Assembly: GCA_018816735.1 (NCBI GenBank)
Contig: JAHIVH010000052.1
Location: 44,131 to 108,130 of the forward strand
Direction of reading: 5' to 3'
Length of the DNA stretch: 64,000 nucleotides
DNA from: Pseudomonadota bacterium
GTDB lineage: Bacteria > Desulfobacterota > Desulfobacteria > Desulfobacterales > JAHIVH01
Shown here piece by piece: positions 1-9,198 of the stretch. Both the position numbers and the translations under genes were made by a program. Each line of letters begins with the position of its first letter. Position 1 is the first letter of the stretch. Under the pieces are notes generated by a model. That model saw only the letters and a list, made by a program, of their open reading frames with translations, was not told the origin of the DNA and ran no database searches.

Positions 1-103
1 TGTGAGCCGGTCGAAAGGGTCTTTTGAGAATATATATTCAAAAGGATTCACGAATTTTGAATATGGGAAACACTAATTTATATATTTAAAACAGGAGATG
101 ACC

Positions 104-925
104 ATGAGCGAATACGAATTCTATATTGTAGAAAAAAAGCCGCCAATCGCATGGGTTTACCTTAACCGGGAAAAAAAGAAAAATGCCATGAACCCGCCTG
201 CTTGGAAGGAGACGCTGCCCATTTTTGAGGATCTGGATCAGGATGATGATATCCGGGCCGTGATTATTGCAGGCAAGGGACCCTGTTTCTCAGCAGGCAT
301 AGACCTTTTTGGCATGGTCAATGAAATGCCTGAGATCATGGATACAGACCAGAAAGGAGCGGTCAAGTGGAGAATGTTGAAAAAAATATATCCGCTTCAG
401 GATGCAATGAGCTGTATTGAATGGTGCCGAAAACCTGTTATTGCTGCGGTTCACGGGCATTGTGTCGGCGCAGGACTCGATATGATCACTGCGTGTGATA
501 TCCGGTTATGCTCTGAAGATGCTATTTTTTCTTTAAGAGAGGCGGCTGTGGGATTTGTCGCAGATGTCGGCGTCCTGCAGAGACTTCCCCATATTGTCGG
601 CCAGGGCATCACCCGTGAGCTGGCGTTCACGGCAAAAGATTTTGGTGCAAAACGGGCCAAGGAGATTCTTCTTGTCAATAACGTGTACCCGAATAAGGAA
701 ATTTTATTTGTGGAAGCGCAGAATATGGCGCTTGAAATTGCAGAAAAATCTCCGCTGGCTGTTCAGGCATCAAAGGATGTCCTCAATTATGGCATTGGAA
801 AATCGATTGCTGACGGTTTGAAGTATGTGGCATCTATGAGCACGAATATTGTGCCGTCAAACGATCTGATGGAGGCCGTATCTGCATTTGCCGAAAAACG
901 GGCGCCAAAATTTACAGGAAAATAA
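104..925 (+). CDS. Enoyl-CoA hydratase/isomerase (crotonase) family protein
   Basis: ORF 98..925; crotonase motifs (AVIIAGKGPCFSAGIDL, AAVHGHCVGAGLDMITACDIRL); AGGAG RBS favours the ATG at 104. Confidence 0.9.
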   Translation: MSEYEFYIVEKKPPIAWVYLNREKKKNAMNPPAWKETLPIFEDLDQDDDIRAVIIAGKGPCFSAGIDLFGMVNEMPEIMDTDQKGAVKWRMLKKIYPLQDAMSCIEWCRKPVIAAVHGHCVGAGLDMITACDIRLCSEDAIFSLREAAVGFVADVGVLQRLPHIVGQGITRELAFTAKDFGAKRAKEILLVNNVYPNKEILFVEAQNMALEIAEKSPLAVQASKDVLNYGIGKSIADGLKYVASMSTNIVPSNDLMEAVSAFAEKRAPKFTGK

Positions 926-931
926 TAATCC

Positions 932-2260
932 ATGAATATTCATCTCGTCAGTTTGGGGTGTGCCAGAAACCTGGTTGACAGTGAGATCATGATCGGCCGC
1001 CTTGCCGAAAGGAAAGGCTTTCAAATGATCGATGACCCCTCTTCAGCAGAGGTGATTATTGTGAATACATGCAGTTTCATCCAGGATGCCATTGAAGAAT
1101 CGATTGATACTATCTTGGAGCTTGCAGAGTATAAAAAGCAGGGAAAATTAAAAAATCTGATTGTGGCCGGATGCCTCCCTGAGCGATTTAAAAATGATAT
1201 TGAATCGACACTGCCCGAGGTGGACGCCTTTATCGGGACCGGCGCGTATGATCAGATTGGTGACATTCTTGAAAAACTGCAAAAAAAAGCGCTAGGGAAA
1301 AAAACAATATATCCTGACCCGGATATTCTGGCACTCCAGAAATATGAAACACCCCGTTTAAGAAGCACGATGCACATGGCGTATGTGAAAATTGCAGAAG
1401 GGTGCAGCAGCAGATGCACGTATTGTATCATACCGAAATTACGTGGGAGACACAGAAGCCGGGCGATTGAGGATATCAGAAAGGAATCGTTGTCTCTTGT
1501 ATCTTCGGGTGTAAAAGAACTTGTATTGATTGCACAGGAGTCTACATTCTACGGAAAGGATCTGGTTCCGCCGCAAGGTCTGGCCGGGCTCCTTGACACG
1601 CTTTCGGGAATTTCACCGCATATCTGGATCAGAGTCCTTTATGGCCATCCACAAAGCATGGCCAAGGATATGATTAAAACCATCAAGACCCATGATAACA
1701 TTTGTGCGTATTTTGATCTGCCTGTGCAGCATGCCAGTGGACGCATACTCAAAAAAATGGGCAGGCGGTATAATACGGAATTTCTCAAAGACTTGTTTCT
1801 GAACATCCGGTCGGAAATCCCGGCCGCTGCCTTGAGAACCACACTCATTACAGGATTTCCGGGCGAAACAGAGGAAGATTTCGATTGTCTGGTCGAATTT
1901 GTGAATGATATCCGGTTCGATTCTCTGGGGGTCTTTACGTATTCCGATGCAGATGACCTGCCATCGCATCACCTTCCAAACCCCGTTTCTTATAAAGTTG
2001 CCAGAGAAAGACAAGATCATATAATGGCCATGCAGGCTGAAATTTCTCTTGAAAGAAATCATAAACACCTGAATAAAACCTATACAGTTCTTGTTGAGGA
2101 AAATCCTGAAAAAGGATTATTCGTGGGCCGCACGGTTTTCCAGGCACCTGAGGTGGATGGCGTAACATTTATTCGGGGAGAAAGCTTGACAGTGGGTGAT
2201 TTTGTTGATGTGTGTATCAATGATGTTGAAGAATATGATATTTCAGGAGAGCTTATATGA
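932..2260 (+). CDS. rimO: Ribosomal protein S12 methylthiotransferase RimO
   Basis: MNIHLVSLGCARNLVDSEIM, radical SAM CSSRCTYCIIP, C-terminal TRAM-like region. Confidence 0.95.
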   Translation: MNIHLVSLGCARNLVDSEIMIGRLAERKGFQMIDDPSSAEVIIVNTCSFIQDAIEESIDTILELAEYKKQGKLKNLIVAGCLPERFKNDIESTLPEVDAFIGTGAYDQIGDILEKLQKKALGKKTIYPDPDILALQKYETPRLRSTMHMAYVKIAEGCSSRCTYCIIPKLRGRHRSRAIEDIRKESLSLVSSGVKELVLIAQESTFYGKDLVPPQGLAGLLDTLSGISPHIWIRVLYGHPQSMAKDMIKTIKTHDNICAYFDLPVQHASGRILKKMGRRYNTEFLKDLFLNIRSEIPAAALRTTLITGFPGETEEDFDCLVEFVNDIRFDSLGVFTYSDADDLPSHHLPNPVSYKVARERQDHIMAMQAEISLERNHKHLNKTYTVLVEENPEKGLFVGRTVFQAPEVDGVTFIRGESLTVGDFVDVCINDVEEYDISGELI

Positions 2261-3252
2261 CTGACTTGAAAAACAGAATTTTAAACTTTGTGAAAGATGA
2301 CCTTGAAAATATAGAAAAAGCTCTCACAGACAACCTGAATCCGTTTGTTGATATCATCACCAGTGTCGCCAATCACATCATGTTTTCAGGTGGAAAACGA
2401 ATCCGGCCGCTATTAACGGTTTTATGTGCAAAAATATGCGGGTACCATGGGGAAATTGACAAAACCATTTCAACTATTTTTGAATACATGCATACAGCCT
2501 CCCTGATGCATGATGACTTGGTGGATGAAGCGACCCTGAGGCGCGGCAAGCCAGTGACCCAGGCCGTCTGGAACAATGCCACGGCGGTTTTGATTGGAGA
2601 TTTTCTGCTCGCAAGGACGCTCTCCATCGCGCTTGCATATGAAAAAAGAGAGCTTATAGAAATTATCGCTCAAATAACGGAGAGCATGACTCAGGGAGAA
2701 ATTCTTCAGCTGATTAACAAGGGGAACCTCAACCTTACCGAAAAAGATTATATGGCCACTATTGAAAAGAAAACAGCCATTCTGATTCAGGGTGCCTGTA
2801 AAACAGGTGCAATGATAGCAGATGCAACGGAACACCAGGAAAAGGCCCTGACAGAATATGGTTACCATCTGGGTCTTGCTTTTCAAATGGCGGATGATCT
2901 TTTGGACTACACCTCTGAAACCAGTGATCTGGGAAAAAAGATCGGTGCAGACCTGAGAGAAGGCAAACTGACACTTCCTGTCATATATTCACTTCAGAAA
3001 GCACGTGGCAGCAAAAAAAACAATGACGTAAAAACCATGGAAGATATTATCCGGAAACGGGATGAATTCAGCGATGATGAGTTTGGGGTGTTCAAAAATA
3101 TGCTGAAGACATATGGCGGTATCGATTACACAAGAACGCTTGCCGAGGATCAGGTCAAAAAAGCAAAATGCGCACTTGACATATTTGATGCATCAGAAGA
3201 CAAAAGTATATTGATGGATCTTGCGGACTATACCCTTTTGCGAAAAACCTGA
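2257..3252 (+). CDS. Polyprenyl diphosphate synthase (octaprenyl-type)
   Basis: GGKRIRP, DDLVDEATLRRG (FARM) and DDLLD (SARM) motifs; overlaps rimO stop. Confidence 0.93.
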   Translation: MTDLKNRILNFVKDDLENIEKALTDNLNPFVDIITSVANHIMFSGGKRIRPLLTVLCAKICGYHGEIDKTISTIFEYMHTASLMHDDLVDEATLRRGKPVTQAVWNNATAVLIGDFLLARTLSIALAYEKRELIEIIAQITESMTQGEILQLINKGNLNLTEKDYMATIEKKTAILIQGACKTGAMIADATEHQEKALTEYGYHLGLAFQMADDLLDYTSETSDLGKKIGADLREGKLTLPVIYSLQKARGSKKNNDVKTMEDIIRKRDEFSDDEFGVFKNMLKTYGGIDYTRTLAEDQVKKAKCALDIFDASEDKSILMDLADYTLLRKT

Positions 3253-3290
3253 TCTGTTTTTCCATATGCATAGGGTTTTGGAGAGATAAA

Positions 3291-4511
3291 ATGATAGTAA
3301 TAAAAAATATGCTCATGAAAAAAAGACTTTATAGTGGTCTGCTTTTTATAATTGTTTTTTTCCCGATAATGGGATCATCAGAAAACCTGACCAGGACAAC
3401 CATCGTTGCCACCATGGGAACCGGTGCCATTTTAAATGAAGATGATGCGGCAAACGCAAGGGATAGGGCCATATCAGACAGTCTGATATCCGCAATTGAA
3501 AATATTCTCTCAGGACTTCTCCCTGTTGAATCTCTTGTTGCAAATTTTAAGACGCTGAACAGTATTCTTTATGCGTATAAGGATAGTTTGATTCAGGACT
3601 ATAAGGTATTGACTGAAGAAAAATACAATAAATATTACAGGGTAATGGTTCAGGCCACTGTTTCGGTGAACAAACTGCAACAGCTCCTTTTAGAATCAGG
3701 AATTGTGATTGATAGAAAAACCATGCCCGGTATTTTATTTCTGATTTCAGAAGAGAATCTTGAAGATATTGCAAGCCAATACTGGTGGGGAAGTGGCATG
3801 AAAGATATCATCACATCAACAGAGCTTGCCCTTTCCGAAACGTTGCAGAAAAAGGGATTTTCTGTGATTAACCATAAAACCATGGATGCCAAGAATTTTG
3901 AGGGAGATACTGCTGCAGCATATGGGGCGGTTCTCGACCATCAGGCTGCGATGGAGCTGGCGTCAAAATATCAGGCAGACGTTGTGATTATAGGAACCGC
4001 ACAGGCGATTCGGGCATCCAATACCATGGGAAATGATATTAAGTCATTTATCGGAAAAATATCCCTTCAGGTGTATCGAACAGATACCGGCACAGAGATT
4101 GCTCGTGATGAGAAAACAGCTGTTTCTGTGGATGTGAATGAAATTTCGGGCGGCAGAGCCGCACTTACAAAAGTGGGTGTGCTGGCAGGAGAGGACATTG
4201 CTCCCATGGTTCTTTCAGGCTGGCGCAAGTCTGATAAAAAACCCACAGAGATCATAGTAACCGTGGCAGGGACAAACTATTTGTCCAATTTTGTCGTTTT
4301 CAGGGAGACCATGAAAAAAATTCCGGGTGTAAAGGGGAGCCAGGTTAAAGAGATGGAATCAGATAAAACCGTTCTCATTGTCCAGTACCAGGGTGACGGG
4401 AAAGAACTGGCCAATGCTTTATTATTGAATACGTTTGATAATTTTGGCCTGAATATTTCACTGGTATCCCAGAGTGCCATAAAAATTGAGCTTATTCAAG
4501 CCGCCCGATAA
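3291..4511 (+). CDS. Exported protein with flagellar-assembly-T/LPP20-like N-terminal region
   Basis: Signal peptide; A-N-A-R-D-R-A-I-S-D and Y-Y-R-V-M-V-Q-A-T-V patterns typical of FlgT N-domain-like proteins. Confidence 0.55.
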   Translation: MIVIKNMLMKKRLYSGLLFIIVFFPIMGSSENLTRTTIVATMGTGAILNEDDAANARDRAISDSLISAIENILSGLLPVESLVANFKTLNSILYAYKDSLIQDYKVLTEEKYNKYYRVMVQATVSVNKLQQLLLESGIVIDRKTMPGILFLISEENLEDIASQYWWGSGMKDIITSTELALSETLQKKGFSVINHKTMDAKNFEGDTAAAYGAVLDHQAAMELASKYQADVVIIGTAQAIRASNTMGNDIKSFIGKISLQVYRTDTGTEIARDEKTAVSVDVNEISGGRAALTKVGVLAGEDIAPMVLSGWRKSDKKPTEIIVTVAGTNYLSNFVVFRETMKKIPGVKGSQVKEMESDKTVLIVQYQGDGKELANALLLNTFDNFGLNISLVSQSAIKIELIQAAR

Positions 4512-4602
4512 TAGGGATGTATTTTTTTTATCAAATCGGATACAATATAAAATACAGAAAAGCAAAGGATGAGTTAAAATTACAAGCGAGTGACAATCTG
4601 TT

Positions 4603-5166
4603 ATGAATCTGCCGAACATTCTGACGATTTCAAGGATTTTTCTTGTACCTGTATTCATTATTTTCCTGATCAACCACATGTCATTTCATGCGCTTTTGAT
4701 TTTTATTTACGCAGGCATCAGTGATGGTCTGGATGGGTTTATTGCCAGGTATTTCAATCAGAAGACCTTGATTGGGGCCTATCTTGATCCCCTTGCAGAC
4801 AAACTGCTCATCACGTCCTCATTTATATGCCTGGCCATACTTGAAATCATTCCCGGGTGGATATCCGTGATCGTCATCAGCAGGGATATTCTGATTTTAA
4901 GCGGGATCATCATTCTCTATATGTGGGATGTGCCCTTTGAGGTCAAACCGTCATTTGTCAGTAAATGTACCACAACCATACAGCTCGTAACCGTATTTCT
5001 GGTTCTGGTTAACGTCACTTTGACTCAGCATTTTCTTCAGCATTTTATCATCTATTGTTATGTATTGACGGCCGGATTTTCGATTATTTCAGGATTTCAT
5101 TATACGTATAAGGGGTTGAACCTCCTCCAGGCTTACACCGAGGAATCAGGTAATAATAAAAGATAA
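4603..5166 (+). CDS. CDP-alcohol phosphatidyltransferase (PgsA-like)
   Basis: DGLDGFIARYFNQKTLIGAYLDPLADK matches the DG-x2-AR-x8-G-x3-D-x3-D motif. Confidence 0.9.
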   Translation: MNLPNILTISRIFLVPVFIIFLINHMSFHALLIFIYAGISDGLDGFIARYFNQKTLIGAYLDPLADKLLITSSFICLAILEIIPGWISVIVISRDILILSGIIILYMWDVPFEVKPSFVSKCTTTIQLVTVFLVLVNVTLTQHFLQHFIIYCYVLTAGFSIISGFHYTYKGLNLLQAYTEESGNNKR

Positions 5167-5262
5167 TGCCAACGTTCTTCCATACCCCTAAATGAAAATA
5201 ATAAGCAGACCGCATTTGCCTTGACAGAAAATCAAATGATTGATAATGACACCTAAGTTTTT

Positions 5263-5337
5263 AGGCGCGTAGCTCAGGGGTAGAGCGCTACCTCGACACG
5301 GTAGAAGTCGTTGGTTCAAATCCAATCGCGCCTACCA
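5263..5337 (+). tRNA. tRNA-Val(GAC), CCA encoded; carries C at position 33
   Basis: Acceptor AGGCGCG/CGCGCCT, D stem GCTC/GAGC, anticodon stem CTACC/GGTAG with loop TCGACAC, T arm GTTGG TTCAAAT CCAAT. Confidence 0.9.
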
Positions 5338-5345
5338 AAAAAATC

Positions 5346-5380
5346 AAAGGGTTACAAGATTTAGCCTTGTAGCCCTTTCT
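5346..5380 (+). terminator. Rho-independent-like terminator after tRNA-Val
   Basis: AAGGGTTACAAG / CTTGTAGCCCTT 12-bp stem (one G-T pair) followed by a short T-rich stretch. Confidence 0.7.
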
Positions 5381-5592
5381 TAATTGTGACCACTTTTTAA
5401 AAAACGTTTTTCGTTGTGGGAAGTATTATCCAATAATACCTTGTCTTTTCTGTTGTTTTTTATTTCTGTTTTCGTTCTTTTCGGTTTTCCGGATCAGTCC
5501 CTTCTGCAAAATTTATTTTGCCCCTCTCTGAAATCATTTATTCAATACGTTGGCTCAATTTTAAAACTAGCAACCAATACGGTGAATTATGC

Positions 5593-5621
5593 TTGACTAT
5601 TCATTTGTCACAATCTATTAT
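5593..5621 (+). promoter_or_regulatory. Sigma70-like promoter of the abiE-like pair
   Basis: TTGACT-17 nt-TATTAT, upstream of ATG 5663; flanked by two GCAACCAATA copies (5570..5579 and 5622..5631). Confidence 0.65.
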
Positions 5622-5662
5622 GCAACCAATAAGTCCAAATTTTTAGACATAGTGGTTAATAT

Positions 5663-6280
5663 ATGAACAGATTAATTTCATTTCCGGCAGAGTTTGATTA
5701 CAATTTGTTGTTACACGCATTAAAGGATTACAAAAAACCACGAGATAAAATCAGGGGGCTCATCCGGGGCAAGGATATCATAAGGGTAAAAAAAGGTCTT
5801 TATGTTTTAGGAAAGGACTACAATAAACCTTACAACAAGTATGTATTGGCAAATCTGATTTATGGGCCATCTTATATCACGGGTCAAACCGCTTTGGAAT
5901 TTTGGCACATGATACCGGAACGTGTTGAACTTATCATCAGCATGACAACGAAAAGAAAGAAGAAATTTGAAACGCCGGTTGGCAGTTTTTCCTATTTGTA
6001 TTGCCCTAAACCGGCCTTTAATATTGGAATTAAACTTGAAAACGCGGGAGACGGAAAAAATTTTCTAATTGCATCCCCGGAAAAGGCGTTATGCGACATT
6101 GTTGCAAACCAAACTCACATTAAGGCGAAAAAGGAAATGCAGGAATTCCTTGAATTAATGCGACTGGATTCAAGTTTTTACGAGAACCTTAATTACTCAT
6201 TATTAAAAGAAATAGAGACCGGATATCATAGGCAATCATTAAAGCTGCTCGCCAATTGTTTAAAGGACAGTTATGTTTGA
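5663..6280 (+). CDS. AbiEi-like type IV toxin-antitoxin antitoxin / transcriptional regulator
   Basis: 205 aa with IIRVKKGLYVLGKDYN, YGPSYITGQTALEFWHMIPE, SPEKALCDIV patterns of the AbiEi antitoxin family; overlaps downstream nucleotidyltransferase. Confidence 0.85.
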   Translation: MNRLISFPAEFDYNLLLHALKDYKKPRDKIRGLIRGKDIIRVKKGLYVLGKDYNKPYNKYVLANLIYGPSYITGQTALEFWHMIPERVELIISMTTKRKKKFETPVGSFSYLYCPKPAFNIGIKLENAGDGKNFLIASPEKALCDIVANQTHIKAKKEMQEFLELMRLDSSFYENLNYSLLKEIETGYHRQSLKLLANCLKDSYV

Positions 6281-7157
6281 TGAAAAAATTAACCAAATGC
6301 TAAAAAGGTATGAATTAAATACGATTCATGACCATGAAAATGCGCTAAAAGAGATCATACAAGAAGTCGTTTTGCTTGGTTTGTGGCGTTCCAAATTCTA
6401 TGAAAAGGCAGTTTTTTATGGTGGAAGTGCATTGCGGATTCTATATAAACTGGATCGTTTCTCTGAAGATTTGGATTTTTCGTTAATCGCACCAGAAAAA
6501 AAATTTGATATTAAAAAATATCTTGGTGCAGTTAAGTCTGAACTGGAATTATGGGGTTTTGAGGTTTCTAAAGAAGAACAAAATAAAAAGAATAAAAGTA
6601 CGATTGAATCCGCTTTTATTAAAGCGAACACATTGATTCATTTAATAAAAATTGATACCAATTTGAAAACGCATAAAAATGCTGTGATGAAAATCAAACT
6701 GGAAGTTGATATAGACCCTGCCGTTGGGTTTACAAGTGAAGATAAATATCATCTCCACCCTATACCCTTCACAATTAAAACCATGGCCTTGCCCAGTTTG
6801 TTTGCCGGAAAAATGCATGCATTGTTATGTCGGACAAGACAAACCAATATTAAAGGGCGGGACTGGTATGATATGATCTGGTTTATAAAAAATAATATCC
6901 CTTGTGATTTGATTTATCTTAAAAATAAAATGGTACAAACAGAGCATATTGATATATCTGAATCGTTGACCAAAGAAAAGCTTGCCAAACTTCTATATGA
7001 GAAAATAAAAGAAATCGATTTCGATCTGGCAAGAAATGACGTTGAACCATTTTTAAAAAATTCAGGGCAACGGGAAGAGTTAAGTCTGTGGTCTAAAGCT
7101 TTTTTTTCTGATTATCTGGTTCAGGAGATTCTTGTTCAAACGGAATTGTCAACTTAA
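6273..7157 (+). CDS. AbiEii-like nucleotidyltransferase toxin
   Basis: YGGSALRILYKLDRFSEDLDFSL (nucleotidyltransferase GGS...D-x-D motif), KMHALLCRTRQTNIKGRDWYDMIWF. Confidence 0.9.
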   Translation: MFDEKINQMLKRYELNTIHDHENALKEIIQEVVLLGLWRSKFYEKAVFYGGSALRILYKLDRFSEDLDFSLIAPEKKFDIKKYLGAVKSELELWGFEVSKEEQNKKNKSTIESAFIKANTLIHLIKIDTNLKTHKNAVMKIKLEVDIDPAVGFTSEDKYHLHPIPFTIKTMALPSLFAGKMHALLCRTRQTNIKGRDWYDMIWFIKNNIPCDLIYLKNKMVQTEHIDISESLTKEKLAKLLYEKIKEIDFDLARNDVEPFLKNSGQREELSLWSKAFFSDYLVQEILVQTELST

Positions 7158-7171
7158 CCTGCCGAAATGTT

Positions 7172-7186
7172 GGTCAACTGTTGACC
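7172..7186. promoter_or_regulatory. Palindrome GGTCAACTGTTGACC (candidate operator)
   Basis: 7-bp perfect inverted arms around a single T, about 16 nt before ATG at 7202. Confidence 0.4.
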
Positions 7187-7247
7187 TAATTAAGGATATA
7201 TATGGGTAAAATTATCTGGAAACATCATCCGGCAAAGGATTTCGATT

Positions 7248-7400
7248 ATGGATCAGGACATTTACTATGGTACGACCCAATTATCGCGCTCTGAACAGGA
7301 AGCCATACTTCAAAAAGCATACACCATCTGTCAAAAATGGTGGTTTGATAAACTTGATTGTTCGATAAGTTTTGCAAGACAATGGGTGAAAAACATCTAA
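7248..7400 (+). CDS. Small hypothetical ORF (about 50 aa), possibly a remnant
   Basis: MDQDIYYGTTQLSRSEQEAILQKAYTICQKWWFDKLDCSISFARQWVKNI; read directly from sequence; no family recognised. Confidence 0.25.
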   Translation: MDQDIYYGTTQLSRSEQEAILQKAYTICQKWWFDKLDCSISFARQWVKNI

Positions 7401-8332
7401 TTTGAGGATACAATGGATCACTTTGTCAAAAGTGCACGCTTGAATATAATCCACCGAAGACAAGTAGTTCCTATTGATCTCCTTCATTTGGAAGTCAGTT
7501 TTTGTTCGATGGAGTCTCCAGAGGACTACTTCCTCTGGATCATTGTCCCATTAAAATATGCGCCCGAAATTATTAACGGAATGAAGCAATTGGTTTAGTT
7601 ATTGATTCACTGGAGACATATCCTGGTCACGTTGTAACTATTTTTTCAGAATCTTCCTTCATACCTGCAGGCGGTTTCCTGATTACCCTGCCAAGCTACA
7701 TCACATGATTCACTGTTGTTGCGCTTATTTATTGATTTGTTGACAACTTTTTTGAGCCTCTAACTACCGACCAAAAGCGCTGACGCATAACCCTGTAAAA
7801 CTAACGGCTCAGAAGGACCCGGTTTTTAAATTTTCAGTAATGGTATTCCTTTAGGGAACATCTTGTATGCCTGCCTGATGCATATATTATTGTTTGAATA
7901 AAATATCCTTAGAGAAATGATTCCCAGATTTTAGTTCTGAAATTAAGAAAGTAAAGGCACTCTCGGCTCTACTTCGTAATTCACCATCATGCCAAATTGT
8001 ATTAAATGAATCGAATGCCAGGAACTTTGCAACTTCAACACACCTTAACACAACTGATGGCAGCTCAATTAATTCTATTGACCATCCTTTCCGGCTAAAA
8101 TGAATAAAATCGTTTCTGGAATCAACGGTAAATGTCATCCAGAAAATGAAAAAAATCATCAAATTTTTTACCCTTCGGAAAAGCCGATAGCACAGCATCT
8201 TCATCATACTCAAGGGTTTGACGTAAAGTGCTACGACTTCACCCGTGAGCATGATGAAGCTACGGCACTCACAACTTTTGCAACAATAGATGAAATAGGG
8301 GCTTTTTCGTCCCTGATACGTCACGTTCAGTC

Positions 8333-9175
8333 TCATGTTGAGGCCGTTATAACGTCCGTATCCCAGTTGATCACTGCCCAGCGCACTGGTTCTGCAGCGG
8401 GGAGCAGCCAGCAGCCATTTTGTTTTTCCAGGTTGTCCCTGAAATAACGCCGGAGGCGGTCTTCTTCGGCAGGTGTCATATCATCGAGCATCCATCTGCT
8501 TTCTTCCAGGGCATCGTCATGATCTTCATAGGTCCGGTTCACGGGATGGACGGTGAAATCAAGCCGGGCATGGATTCCCATGCAGTAAAGCTGGTTTAGG
8601 ATGAAGATGTAATCAGGGCCAGGGTGATGGGTCCGGCCCACAGCCTCAATGATTCTCCGGTCAAAGGGGCCGGGATTGACCATGGCCGATATATAGACCT
8701 TTCTTCGGGCAAACCGGTTGAGCTTGGCGAGCAGTCCCGAAAGATCAGAAGTCACCATGGAGCGGGACGCAATGACCACGTCATGGGGTTCTACCCCGTG
8801 TGCCTCCCAGTCGTCTTCCATGCTTGCCAGAACCGGAGAGATCCCCGTGACGCGTTGATCTGTCATGCGTTCTTTAAGGATGGACAGCATCTCTTCCGAG
8901 AAATCCATGGCGGTGATGGAAAAGTCACGTTTGGCAAGGGGAATGGCCAGCGTTCCCGGCCCGCATCCTGCATCGAGGACGCTCCAGTCCGGCTGAAGAT
9001 CAAGCATGCTGATGAATTGTTCCGGATAGTCGCTTTTGTGATTTTGATGGTCTGCAAATCCCCGGGCGCGTTTGTTCCAGAACGACGGCTCTCTGTATGG
9101 CTTCTTCGACCGGCTCTGTGTCTGGGCCTTGGCCCAGGCCGCGCTCCAGTCAATGGTTCGGACATCCGTTTCCAT
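8333..9175 (-). CDS. Class I SAM-dependent methyltransferase
   Basis: VLDAGCGPGTLAIPLAKRDFSITAMDFSEEML; last gene of the TonB operon. Confidence 0.9.
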   Translation of the reverse strand: METDVRTIDWSAAWAKAQTQSRSKKPYREPSFWNKRARGFADHQNHKSDYPEQFISMLDLQPDWSVLDAGCGPGTLAIPLAKRDFSITAMDFSEEMLSILKERMTDQRVTGISPVLASMEDDWEAHGVEPHDVVIASRSMVTSDLSGLLAKLNRFARRKVYISAMVNPGPFDRRIIEAVGRTHHPGPDYIFILNQLYCMGIHARLDFTVHPVNRTYEDHDDALEESRWMLDDMTPAEEDRLRRYFRDNLEKQNGCWLLPAAEPVRWAVINWDTDVITAST

Positions 9176-9198
9176 GGTTTTTCCTCCTTCCTTTTCGA

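Noticed and set aside
5414-5596. 60-aa ORF after the tRNA
   Set aside because: Hydrophobic low-complexity reading of AT-rich DNA; overlaps the abiE promoter repeats and has no RBS.
7735-7830. Possible integron attC-like site (TGAGCC...CTAAC ... GGCTCA with CTAAC/GTTAG-like ends)
   Set aside because: Required RYYYAAC and GTTRRRY core boxes are not correctly paired on either strand, and no integrase or cassette ORF is nearby.
7887-8336. 149-aa minus-strand ORF
   Set aside because: Cysteine/aromatic-rich translation with no recognised family in an apparently decayed region; may be real but not supportable.
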